Assembly (NCBI GenBank): GCA_018401565.1 | Contig: JAGYKS010000022.1 | Coordinates: 1 to 64,000 of the forward strand | DNA: 64,000 nt | Direction: 5' to 3' | Source of the DNA: Acidimicrobiales bacterium | GTDB lineage: Bacteria > Actinomycetota > Acidimicrobiia > Acidimicrobiales > Acidimicrobilacustridaceae | Shown: positions 51,200 through 64,000 of the stretch, in pieces | Layout: each line of letters begins with the position of its first letter | Position numbering within the stretch: position 1 is the first letter of the stretch | Made by a program: the position numbers and the translations under genes | Notes under the pieces: generated by a model | Databases searched by the model: none | What the model saw: only the letters and a program-made list of their open reading frames with translations | What the model was told of the DNA's origin: nothing

Positions 51200-52021
51200 A
51201 TGGCACGCATCCTCATCACTGGCTGTTCCACCGGCATCGGCAGGGAGACGGCACAACTACTCGTAGGGCGAGGTCACGAGGTGGTGGCCACGGCACGCAA
51301 CGTGGACACCATCACCGATCTGGTTGCCGATCACGGGGTGACCGCCGCCCTGCACCTGGATGTCACCGATGAGGCGTCAATACGCAACTGCATGACTGGC
51401 GCCGGTGAGATTGACGTGGTGGTCAACAACGCCGGGTTCGAAGTTGCCGGCCCGGTGGAACTGGTTCCGCTCGAGGACATTCGCCGCATGTTCGAGGTGA
51501 ACTACTTCGGCGTCATCCGCATGGTGCAGGCCTTCACCCCCCGCATGCGGCACCGGGGCCACGGCGTGTTCGTCAACGTCTCGTCGGCGGCAGGCCGGGT
51601 GTCAGGCCCGTTCAACGGCTTCTACGCCGGCACCAAGCACGCCCTGGAAGCACTGTCGGACTCCATGCACTACGAACTCGGGCACTTCGGCATCCGCACC
51701 ATCGTGATCGAACCCGGAGCCATCGCCACCAACTTCCAGGCCAACATCGTGCACTCCGGCGACCGCACCCCTCCCTACGACGAACTGCGCGAACAGTGGG
51801 ACGCAGGAGCCGACAACCTGCGTGGTGGCGGGGACAGGCCCGGCCCCGATTTGGTGGCTGGCGTTATCGCCGACGCCATTGACGATGCCATCGTCGGTGC
51901 GCCATCACCGCGTCGCATCCCGGTGGGCGAAGATGCCAAACTGGCCATCGGAGCGTCACGTTCGATGGACGATGCCGAGTTCGAAGCCACCATGCGCCAG
52001 GTGCTGAACCTCACCTGGTGA
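51200..52021 (+). CDS. short-chain dehydrogenase/reductase
   Basis: A 273-residue classical SDR: MARILITGCSTGIGRETAQL cofactor loop, HLDVTDEASI, DVVVNNAGFEVAGP, NVSSAAGRVSGPF and YAGTKHALEALSDSMHYEL (YxxxK). The C-terminal VIEPGAIATNF is typical of hydroxysteroid/acyl-type SDRs in actinobacteria. ATG at 51200 is at the natural fold start. It is 55 bp before the acyl-CoA ligase on the same strand, so a role on the same lipid substrate is possible. Confidence 0.9.
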   Translation: MARILITGCSTGIGRETAQLLVGRGHEVVATARNVDTITDLVADHGVTAALHLDVTDEASIRNCMTGAGEIDVVVNNAGFEVAGPVELVPLEDIRRMFEVNYFGVIRMVQAFTPRMRHRGHGVFVNVSSAAGRVSGPFNGFYAGTKHALEALSDSMHYELGHFGIRTIVIEPGAIATNFQANIVHSGDRTPPYDELREQWDAGADNLRGGGDRPGPDLVAGVIADAIDDAIVGAPSPRRIPVGEDAKLAIGASRSMDDAEFEATMRQVLNLTW

Positions 52022-52076
52022 CACCACCAGGCACCCAGCCCCGCAAGGGAGGGTGAAACACAGGAGAACCACGGCC

Positions 52077-53734
52077 ATGGCCCGCCTGACCGCCATTGCA
52101 GCGTCAGCACGCGCCCTCGCAACCAGCGGCCTCCTGCGACCCGTATCCCCATCCCGTCTGGTTGCAGCAGCGGCGGCGTTGCGTCACTGGGGCGTCAACT
52201 ACGCCGGGGGGTTCGCCGCATCGGCGGCCCGGCACCCTGATCGGCCGTGTGTCATTGACCCCACCGGCACACTCACGTGGCGCCAGGTGGACGTGCGGTC
52301 TGACGCCATCGCCAATGCGTTGGCCGACCGGGGCGTGGGCAACGACACCGTGGTGGGTCTGCTGTGTCGCAACCATGCCGGGTTCGTGGTGGCCACAGCG
52401 GCGCTGTCCAAGCTGGGAGCGACAGTGCTGCTGGCCAACACCGGGTTCGCCGGACCGCAGCTGCGTGAGGTCCTGCACCGTGAAGGCGCCACGCTCGTGG
52501 TGTGCGACGCCGAATTCGTGCCCCTGGTGACCGGCAGCTCTGATGCAGGTTCCGATGCAAGCACCAACGGCACCACCGTTGTGGTTGCCGATGCTGGGCC
52601 GGGAACCTCGGACCTGACCACCCTGGCCGACCTGACCACCCTGGCCGACCTGGCCACCCTGGCCGACCTGGCCACCACCGGCGCACCCCAGCGGCCCCCG
52701 GCACCGCAACGCCCGGGCCGCATGGTGATTCTCACCTCGGGAACCACCGGCACCCCCAAGGGTGCACCCCGCCCCCAGTCCACCGGGCTGGACACCGCCT
52801 CGGCCATGCTCGACCGCATTCCCTACCGTGATGGCGACGTCACCGTGCTGGCCGCCCCGCTGTTTCACGCCTGGGGCTTCGCCAACCTGGGCCTGGCCGT
52901 GTTTCTGGGGTCCACCATGGTCCTGCGTCCGCGGTTCGATCCCGCCACGGCCCTGGCCGACGTGGCCGCCCACCGCGCCAGCGTGCTGGTGGCGGTACCG
53001 GTGATGCTGCAACGCATGTGTGACCTTCCCGACCACGTGATCGCCGCCCACGACACCTCCACGCTGCGGGCCGTGGTGCTGAGTGGCTCGGCTCTGCCCG
53101 GCGCCCTTGCTACCCGATGGATGGACACCTTCGGCGACAACCTGTTCAACCTGTACGGCTCCACCGAGGTGGGCTGGGCCACCATCGCCACCCCTGCCGA
53201 CTTGCGGGCCGATCCCTCCACGGCCGGACGACCCCCGCTGCACACCACCGTGCGCATCCTCGATGACGATGGACTCCCGGTACCTACAGGCACCACCGGC
53301 AGGATCTTCGTGGGCAGCTCACTGTTGTTCGACGGCTACACAAACGGCGACAACAAGGAGGTCATCGACGGCCACATGTCCACCGGCGACACCGGCCGGC
53401 TGGATGCCGCCGGGCGCCTGCGGGTGGAGGGCCGCAGCGACGACATGATCGTGTCGGGGGCGAGAACGTGTTTCCGCGTGAAGTGGAAGAACTCATTGAG
53501 CGCATCACCGGGGTGAGCGAGGCCGTGGTGGTGGGCGTGCCCGACGACGAGTTCGGTGCCCGCCTCAAGGCCTTCGTGGTGCACGCCCCAGGCGTCACCA
53601 ACCCCACCGCCGACGACATCTGTCAGCACGTGGCGGCCAATCTGGCCCGGTTCAAGGTGCCACGCGAGGTGGTGTTCATCGACGAGCTGCCCCGCAATGC
53701 CACCGGCAAGGTCCTGCGGGCGCAACTCACCTGA
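52077..53734 (+). CDS. long/medium-chain fatty acyl-CoA ligase (FadD-like), one frameshift
   Basis: About 552 residues, ANL fold: P-loop [71 protein letters not shown]. After a break near 53460, ENVFPREVEELIERITGVSE and ELPRNATGKVLRAQL complete the C-terminal domain with its catalytic Lys. It activates a fatty acid with ATP and CoA. ATG at 52077 has AGGAGA about ten bases upstream. A 15-bp tandem repeat expands the region just before the P-loop. Confidence 0.88.
52607..52678 (+). repeat. 15-bp tandem repeat in the acyl-CoA ligase gene
   Basis: About four and a half copies of GACCTGACCACCCTGGCC-type units encode TTLADL/ATLADL repeats between the N-terminal subdomain and the P-loop. The unit length keeps the frame. 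DNA-level identity points to recent slippage expansion. Confidence 0.8.
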
Positions 53735-53798
53735 CCACAGACTCCCCCGATTGATGAACGGCCGGCGCCAGCAGCGCCGCCCAGGACAGCACCGGGCG

Positions 53799-54074
53799 CT
53801 ACCCGTGCGGGAAGATCGCTTCCACCCGGGGTCCGTCAGAGCTCCAGAAGACCTTGTAGGGGTGGCGACCGGGGACTGCCAACCGGAACACGATCCCGTG
53901 TTCGGTTTGAACGGCAGCTGACATCGACTGCGCTCGCCCCGGGTCGGTGAACACCAGCTCGCACACAGTGAGTATGTCGTTGTACAGCGCCGCATCACTT
54001 CGTTCGAGGTCGTCGAGTTGCTGATCGGCGATCTCGGAGTACGCGCCTTCGATGGGCACGTGGCCTTGCGTCAC
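53799..54074 (-). CDS. RelE/ParE-like toxin
   Basis: A 91-residue small protein with GTG start at 54074 overlapping the upstream antitoxin stop (GTGA). The pattern YSEIADQQLDDLERSDAALY, then GIVFRLAVPGRHPYKVFWSS and VEAIFPHG, resembles RelE-fold toxins, which end in beta strands with Arg/Lys/His residues that act on mRNA. Similarity is at the level of the overall pattern; the family call is moderate. No other gene lies in the 64 bp to the acyl-CoA ligase stop. Confidence 0.55.
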   Translation of the reverse strand: MTQGHVPIEGAYSEIADQQLDDLERSDAALYNDILTVCELVFTDPGRAQSMSAAVQTEHGIVFRLAVPGRHPYKVFWSSDGPRVEAIFPHG

Positions 54075-54295
54075 ACGGCCCGCTTGCGACTCTTGCGTAC
54101 CGTCCTGGACGTCGCAGCACGTGCGAGGAGGTCGCGAAGTTCAGGGCTTTCGTCGCACTCCGCCTGCGCTTCGCTCACGACCCGGGCGGGGAGAAGCAGG
54201 ACGCTGCCGTCGGAGTTCTCCTGGACGAGGAACTTCTGGCAAGGGTGTCCCGGGAGCACCACGCGGCTTCGGTCATCGGTCTCGATCAGCGTCAT
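54071..54295 (-). CDS. AbrB-like antitoxin
   Basis: A 74-residue protein from ATG 54295. The N-terminus (MTLIETDDRSRVVLPGHP, FLVQENSDGSVLLLPA) is a swapped-hairpin AbrB-type DNA-binding motif; the rest is an acidic helix followed by a basic tail (RTVRKSRKRAV). It is translated just before the toxin with a four-base overlap, the normal order for type II modules, and would neutralise the toxin and autoregulate the pair. Confidence 0.6.
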   Translation of the reverse strand: MTLIETDDRSRVVLPGHPCQKFLVQENSDGSVLLLPARVVSEAQAECDESPELRDLLARAATSRTVRKSRKRAV

Positions 54296-54432
54296 GCGAC
54301 CTACCGTACCGGCCAGGCCACTGATGGGCAATTGGGATTGTGGGAAATTTGCCATAGATGGCGCCCCAATCCGCCACCTGACTGCCACCTCACCTGACTG
54401 CTACCTCCCTGCCTGGCAACGTGGGGAGGTGG

Positions 54433-55701
54433 TCAGCTCCCGGGGTCGGACTCCACCGGCTGCCAGGCCCCGTCGATCACCCGGTACACGGTGAACGCCC
54501 CCGCAGGAATGTCACCGAACTCGTCGAACACGATGGTGCCGGTAATGCCGGTCAACTCGGTGGCTTGAACCAGGCCGGCCATTTGCTGGCGCACCTCAGG
54601 GGTCACACCGTCAGACGTGCCTTCCAGCGCCTGTGCGGCAGCAGCGATGATCACGTTGGCAGCGTCGTAGGCAAACGGACCGTAGTCCGACGGTGGGTTG
54701 GAAAACCCGGCAGCCTCGTAGGCGGCAAAGAACGCTTCTGCACCGTCGGCGCTGTCGGGAACCGCCACGGTGGAGGCCAGGTCACCGTCGCTGGCCGCTC
54801 CGGCCAGTGAGATGTAGCGGTCGTCTTTCATGCCGTCGGCGCCCACCAGCGGCACCACCAGACCCACCGCCGACAGGGCGGTGCTGAGCTGAACGGCCAC
54901 GTCGTACTCACCGCCGAAGAACACGATGTCGGGGTTGGCGGCCGCCACCTCGGCAGCCACCGCCGGCAGGTCGTAGCTGGCCCGATCATCGGGCAGGGTG
55001 ACAAAGCTGGTGACCTCACCACCCGTGCCGACGAACGAATCGGCGAACCCCTGTGACTTGCCTGCGCTCACCGACGTCGACTCGGTCACCACCGCTGCGG
55101 TCCCGGCGTTGTAGGTGCCCGTCACGTAATCCACCAGCACCTCGACCTGCTCGGTGTCGGTGCCGATGACCCGGAAGTAACCGTTGAACGGACGCTGCGG
55201 GTCAGAAGGATCGTCACCAACGGTGAGCTTGGGGTCGGTATTGGCGGGCGACACCATCACGATGTCGGCGGCATCGAGCACCGGCATCGCCGCTGCGGCA
55301 ACGCCGGAGTTGTACGGGCCCACAACCCCGATCACCGTGTCATTGGCGGCCAGTTCTTCTGCGGCGGCCTCGCCAACAGCCGGATCAGACGAGTCGTCAA
55401 CCACCTCAACTTCAATGCGGTAGCCGGGGATGGCGTCTTGCGCGTTGGCCTGGTCGACGGCCACCTGCACCGAGTTGGCGATGCCCCGTCCGAAATCGAC
55501 CAGACCGTTGTCGACCGGTGCGAGCACGCCGATGGTCACCACCTTGGGATCGCTGACCGCGGTGTCGCTGGATTCCTCGGAGCTACCTGAACATGCCGCC
55601 ACCAGCAACGCCATGACCGCCACCACAGCCACAACACCCAACCGGCCCGTTCGGCGGCGGCCGCCAGTAGTGCCGGGGATCGGGGGCGAAATGCGCAACA
55701 T
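54433..55701 (-). CDS. ABC transporter substrate-binding lipoprotein 3 (branched-chain amino acid type)
   Basis: A 422-residue intact protein: lipoprotein signal (VVAVVAVMALLVAACSG), KVVTIGVLAPVDNGLVDFGR, TVIGVVGPYNSGVAAAAMP, VMVSPANTDPKLTVGDD, YFRVIGTDTEQVEVLVDYV, VFFGGEYDVAVQLSTALSA, GADGMKDDRYISLAGAASDG and GITGTIVFDEFGDIPAGAFT. ATG at 55701 has AGGAG six bases upstream. It is very similar to the frameshifted protein at 42139-43391 and helps reconstruct it. No transporter membrane genes are adjacent. Its upstream region is a long leader with unusual elements. Confidence 0.92.
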   Translation of the reverse strand: MLRISPPIPGTTGGRRRTGRLGVVAVVAVMALLVAACSGSSEESSDTAVSDPKVVTIGVLAPVDNGLVDFGRGIANSVQVAVDQANAQDAIPGYRIEVEVVDDSSDPAVGEAAAEELAANDTVIGVVGPYNSGVAAAAMPVLDAADIVMVSPANTDPKLTVGDDPSDPQRPFNGYFRVIGTDTEQVEVLVDYVTGTYNAGTAAVVTESTSVSAGKSQGFADSFVGTGGEVTSFVTLPDDRASYDLPAVAAEVAAANPDIVFFGGEYDVAVQLSTALSAVGLVVPLVGADGMKDDRYISLAGAASDGDLASTVAVPDSADGAEAFFAAYEAAGFSNPPSDYGPFAYDAANVIIAAAAQALEGTSDGVTPEVRQQMAGLVQATELTGITGTIVFDEFGDIPAGAFTVYRVIDGAWQPVESDPGS

Positions 55702-55818
55702 GGTGGCTCCTGTTCGCTGGCGACGGGTTCCCAACAGCCAAACGCCGCTGAAACTGCCAGATGGGTTGCAAAACCCTACCTGCACCCGGCACCGGGGGTC
55801 CGCCACACCCGAACGCGA

Positions 55819-55850
55819 TTCGGGGAGGCCCCCGAAGGGACCTCCCCGAA
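55819..55850. promoter_or_regulatory. perfect 10-bp hairpin in the leader of substrate-binding protein 3
   Basis: TTCGGGGAGG (55819-55828) pairs perfectly with CCTCCCCGAA (55841-55850) across a 12-base loop. No T-run follows on either strand, so it is not a standard intrinsic terminator. It lies about 120 bp upstream of the binding-protein start and may be part of a structured leader RNA. Confidence 0.55.
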
Positions 55851-55965
55851 CCTCAAACACTGTCGAAAAGACCACACAGGCCCTCTGCTACCGGGCGGGA
55901 CGACTCCCCGGCAACCTGTTGCGGCGGTGGCATGGATGGATTCCACCGAGTGGTCCGACTGCCGC

Positions 55966-56016
55966 TCAGCGGCCAGCCACCTCCAGGGTCCCGTAACTAC
56001 CTTCTGAGTCATTCAT
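55966..56016 (-). CDS. 16-residue mini-ORF
   Basis: ATG at 56016 reads MNDSEGSYGTLEVAGR and then TGA (55966-55968). The extended Shine-Dalgarno sequence lies just upstream. An alternative ATG at 56012, in another frame, opens a 78-codon ORF (to 55776) with no recognisable domain. The mini-ORF has few branched-chain residues, so it is not an obvious attenuator peptide for amino acids. Confidence 0.4.
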   Translation of the reverse strand: MNDSEGSYGTLEVAGR

Positions 56017-56022
56017 TGGTGT

Positions 56023-56038
56023 GGACCACCTCCTTTCT
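56023..56038 (-). promoter_or_regulatory. extended Shine-Dalgarno sequence, near-perfect complement of 16S 3' end
   Basis: On the minus strand these 16 bases read AGAAAGGAGGTGGTCC. The actinobacterial 16S rRNA 3' end (GGATCACCTCCTTTCT) would pair over all 16 positions with only one G-U. It sits about 12 bases (from GGAGG) before the mini-ORF ATG. Such long complementarity is rare and would bind the ribosome very tightly. Confidence 0.6.
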
Positions 56039-56254
56039 CTGGTGACGACACTTTACCAACCCACAATCCCCGGGTGGGGGTTCGGGCGGCCAGATTCCGC
56101 TCCGCAGCCCATCACCGCCCCGGGTTTCGCTGCCGGCGCCGGAATCGGTATCATCACAACGCATCTCGGGCCAACGTCGTCCCGGTCGACATACCCCAAC
56201 AGCGTGCGTCCCCGACCTCGTCGGGGGTTGCACCCGCAGTGACCAGGACACACC

Positions 56255-60837
<4,583 letters not shown>

Positions 60838-60839
<2 letters not shown>

Positions 60840-60898
60840 CGACCTCATCCAACAGGCCGCACCCGACGACCTCATCCAACAGGCCGCACCCGACGACC
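60838..60898 (+). repeat. 27-bp direct repeat between gltB and gltD
   Basis: GACGACCTCATCCAACAGGC plus seven further bases occurs at 60838 and again at 60865, followed by a third partial start at 60892. It begins inside the gltB stop region and fills most of the 88-bp gap to gltD. The role is unknown; it does not form a strong hairpin by itself. Confidence 0.8.
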
Positions 60899-60927
60899 CG
60901 CACCGACACACGACAGGACACACCGCC

Positions 60928-62391
<1,464 letters not shown>

Positions 62392-62474
62392 GCAGCGAGC
62401 CAAACCCCGGGCCGAACGGTGGGCCAAACAGTGGGCCAAACAATGGACTCGCCCCTGCCATCGCCTGACCCGAC

Positions 62475-62921
62475 TCAGCGGGTCATGAGGGGAGCGGGCT
62501 CGCGATGGCCGAAGATCACCTGACCGGTCACGGCCCGGGTCAGGTCACACAAGTCGGCCGACAGGTCCACCATCATGTCGTCCAACGTGATCATGCCCAC
62601 CAGGGTGCCGCCGTCCATGACCGGGAGTCGACGGATGGGATGGGAGCGGAACACCGTCATCACGCTGCGCAGGTCGGCTCCGGCGTCGGCGGTGATGATG
62701 TCGGTACTCATGAGCGCATCAATGCGGGCATCACCAGCAATGTTGCGGGCCACACCCCGCACGACAATGTCGCGATCGGTCACCACCCCCACGGGTTGGC
62801 CACCATCGGTCACCACCAGACACCCCACCGATGCGGTGTCCATCAGTTCTGCAGCGTGGGCCACGGTGGCATCACAGGCGACAGAGACGGGCGGCTTGCG
62901 GATTGCATCTCGGATCTGCAT
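62475..62921 (-). CDS. tandem CBS-domain protein
   Basis: A 148-residue protein made of two CBS domains (about residues 1-60 and 68-125): AELMDTASVGCLVVTDGGQP, GVVTDRDIVVRG, then IRRLPVMDGGTLVGMITLDD. CBS pairs bind adenosine ligands and act as energy or ionic sensors, often alone in actinobacteria. ATG at 62921 has GAGGTG about eight bases upstream. It is convergent with gltD. Confidence 0.9.
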   Translation of the reverse strand: MQIRDAIRKPPVSVACDATVAHAAELMDTASVGCLVVTDGGQPVGVVTDRDIVVRGVARNIAGDARIDALMSTDIITADAGADLRSVMTVFRSHPIRRLPVMDGGTLVGMITLDDMMVDLSADLCDLTRAVTGQVIFGHREPAPLMTR

Positions 62922-63075
62922 GGCATTCACCTCACGGTTATCGACCTTCGGGTACAACCTCATCGGATAAAGGCTCGCCGGACGACGACTGACCGCTGGA
63001 GCAGCTCGCCGCCCGGCACCGCCCACCGTAGGCATCCCGATCGCTGATGTTGCAGGGCCGAAGGTCCCACAGTGG

Positions 63076-63138
63076 CCACCCGCCTGCTGCGCCACCCGCC
63101 TGCTGCGCCACCCGCCTGCTGCGCCACCCGCCTGCCGC
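63076..63138. repeat. 16-bp tandem repeat, four copies
   Basis: Units of CCACCCGCCTGCTGCG start at 63076, 63092, 63108 and 63124 (the last diverged). They lie between the CBS gene and the end of the DsbA-like gene. 16 is not a multiple of three and no frame is conserved, so it is non-coding. No spacers, so not a CRISPR array. Confidence 0.85.
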
Positions 63139-63147
63139 ACCCGACGT

Positions 63148-63822
63148 TCAGGCTGACGGGTCCCGGCGTTGGTGGGCCCGCACCAGCAATGCCCGGAGCG
63201 TCTCGGGCTCCTGGGCCCCGGGGATCATGAGACGCTCGTCAACCACCATCGTGGGTACGGCGTGGATGTCCAGGCCAGAAGCCGAGGCGATGTCGGCGGC
63301 CACCTCGTCGGCAAGATCCCCCGACGTCAGCATGGCCAACGCAGCGTCCGCGTCGAGGCCGGCCGTGGCGGCGAGACCGGCGAGGGTGGCGTGGTCAGAC
63401 ACATCGGCACCGTGCTCGAAGTAGGCGCTGAACACGATGTCGGCCAGAGCGTTCTGGCTGGCGCTGCCCTGAGTCGCCAACGCCCACGCCAGCAACCGGT
63501 GGGCGTCGAAGGTGTTGACCCGCACGGCGATGTCGAACCGGAAGTCGATCCCCACCGGCGTGCCCAATGCCCCCAGCCGGCGGGTCATGGACCCAAACGC
63601 CCCGGGGCCGTACTTGGCGTCGATCGACCGTTGCAGATCCCCGGGTTCAGGCCCGGCTCCCGGGTCGAGCTGAAACGCCCGCCACCGAACCTCAACCTCA
63701 GACGCCCACGACCCCCCACCGCCCCCGGGGTCTGCAGCCAGATCGGCCAGGGCTGCATCCAGGCGCCGCTTGCCGAGAAAGCACCACGGACACACCACGT
63801 CGGAAAACACGTCGATTCGCAC
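63148..63822 (-). CDS. DsbA-family oxidoreductase (FrnE-like)
   Basis: A 224-residue thioredoxin-fold protein with an inserted helical domain: IDVFSDVVCPWCFLGKRRLD carries the CPWC active site, then WRAFQLDPGAG and FRFDIAVRVNTFDAHRLLAW; the cis-Pro motif is in IHAVPTMVVDERLMIPGAQE. FrnE/DsbA-like cytosolic proteins act in disulfide chemistry or isomerisation. GTG at 63822 precedes the fold start; an in-frame ATG at 63903 overlaps the divergent gene and is less likely. Confidence 0.85.
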   Translation of the reverse strand: MRIDVFSDVVCPWCFLGKRRLDAALADLAADPGGGGGSWASEVEVRWRAFQLDPGAGPEPGDLQRSIDAKYGPGAFGSMTRRLGALGTPVGIDFRFDIAVRVNTFDAHRLLAWALATQGSASQNALADIVFSAYFEHGADVSDHATLAGLAATAGLDADAALAMLTSGDLADEVAADIASASGLDIHAVPTMVVDERLMIPGAQEPETLRALLVRAHQRRDPSA

Positions 63823-63901
63823 GATTCTTGCAACACCAACCCGACCCGGAACAATCCCGGGGCCCACCGGGTTGACCCCTCCACACGATCGAGGAGTGTC
63901 C

Positions 63902-64000
63902 ATGACCAGCCAGGATCAAAGCACGTCGAAGACCGGAGCCACCGGCTCCAGCGCTGACCACGACGGTGCAGTCGCCGACATCGGTGACAGCGACTTCGCC
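63902..64000 (+). CDS. partial CDS leaving the window
   Basis: ATG at 63902 with GAGGAG about seven bases upstream opens a frame to the window end, beginning MTSQDQSTSKTGATGSSADH. The 33 residues are polar, low in complexity and acidic; no domain can be named. It is divergent from the DsbA-like gene. Confidence 0.55.
   Translation, partial: MTSQDQSTSKTGATGSSADHDGAVADIGDSDFA

Noticed and set aside
55819-55850. Intrinsic terminator
   Set aside because: The stem is perfect but no T-run follows on either strand, and it lies between divergent genes rather than after one.
56023-56038. Fragment of a 16S rRNA gene 3' end
   Set aside because: Only the anti-Shine-Dalgarno-like 16 bases match; flanking sequence does not resemble 16S helix 45 or a spacer.
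63076-63138. Possible CRISPR array
   Set aside because: The repeats are 16 bp, directly adjacent and without spacers, and no cas genes are present.

Overview
The window looks like chromosomal DNA of a high-GC actinobacterium. The class Acidimicrobiia (Ilumatobacter/Microthrix-type lineages, quite possibly from an environmental assembly) fits best. The pointers are the GC content, frequent GTG starts, an F420-type luciferase-like oxidoreductase, actinobacterial-style recC-recB-recD and acsA genes, and secreted proteins carrying an SLH-like repeat with an R-A-Q-M-A-A-F-L-W-R core and a cysteine pair. The class is an inference from gene style, not from a marker gene. I see no rRNA, tRNA, CRISPR array, insertion sequence, phage or plasmid module.

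A dominant property is the number of single-base frame breaks. Many conserved genes (sufD, nfu, recB, recC, gltB, acsA, the photolyase, GH65) read as two or more overlapping frames that together make one normal-length protein. Most are best read as indel errors in the assembly, so such genes are annotated over their whole span with the break positions given. Breaks are unusually dense in the 2-oxoacid dehydrogenase cassette (45.3-49.1 kb), where real decay cannot be excluded.

Layout. 0-4.2 kb: secreted SLH-like repeat protein, nitrilase-family amidohydrolase, DoxX-like membrane protein, small membrane protein, and the first of three orphan branched-chain-amino-acid-type substrate-binding lipoproteins. 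4.3-11.6 kb: iron-sulfur assembly locus, with a SufR-like repressor divergent from leader ORF-sufB-sufC-sufD-sufT-ferredoxin-Mrp/DUF971 fusion-Nfu; SufS and SufU are not present here. 11.7-18.6 kb: two tiny membrane proteins, a DUF2071 protein, a secreted trypsin-like protease and a secreted alpha/beta hydrolase (both with SLH-like repeats), and an endo/exonuclease/phosphatase-family protein. 18.7-23.2 kb: oleA-oleBC-oleD, a head-to-head long-chain olefin (beta-lactone) pathway with fused OleB and OleC, preceded by a methyltransferase remnant. 23.5-34.6 kb: recC-recB-recD, a MazG-like pyrophosphohydrolase, and a DUF2075 helicase with an N-terminal nuclease-like motif.

34.7-45.2 kb: DM13-domain protein, LLM oxidoreductase, serine hydrolase divergent from a GH65 phosphorylase/hydrolase, CHAD protein, SDR, second substrate-binding protein, and an iron-sulfur photolyase-related protein. 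45.3-51.0 kb: tight operon acsA-E1alpha-E1beta-E2-acyl carrier protein. 51.2-54.3 kb: SDR plus fatty acyl-CoA ligase, then an AbrB/RelE-like toxin-antitoxin pair. 54.4-56.0 kb: third substrate-binding protein, behind a long leader with a mini-ORF, a very extended Shine-Dalgarno sequence and a perfect hairpin. 56.3-62.4 kb: gltB-gltD glutamate synthase. 62.5-64 kb: CBS-domain protein, DsbA/FrnE-like oxidoreductase and the start of a gene that leaves the window.

Read together, the window holds housekeeping modules (Fe-S assembly, glutamate synthesis, double-strand-break repair) and a strong lipid/acyl theme (olefin synthesis, two ANL ligases, a dehydrogenase complex paired with an ACP).
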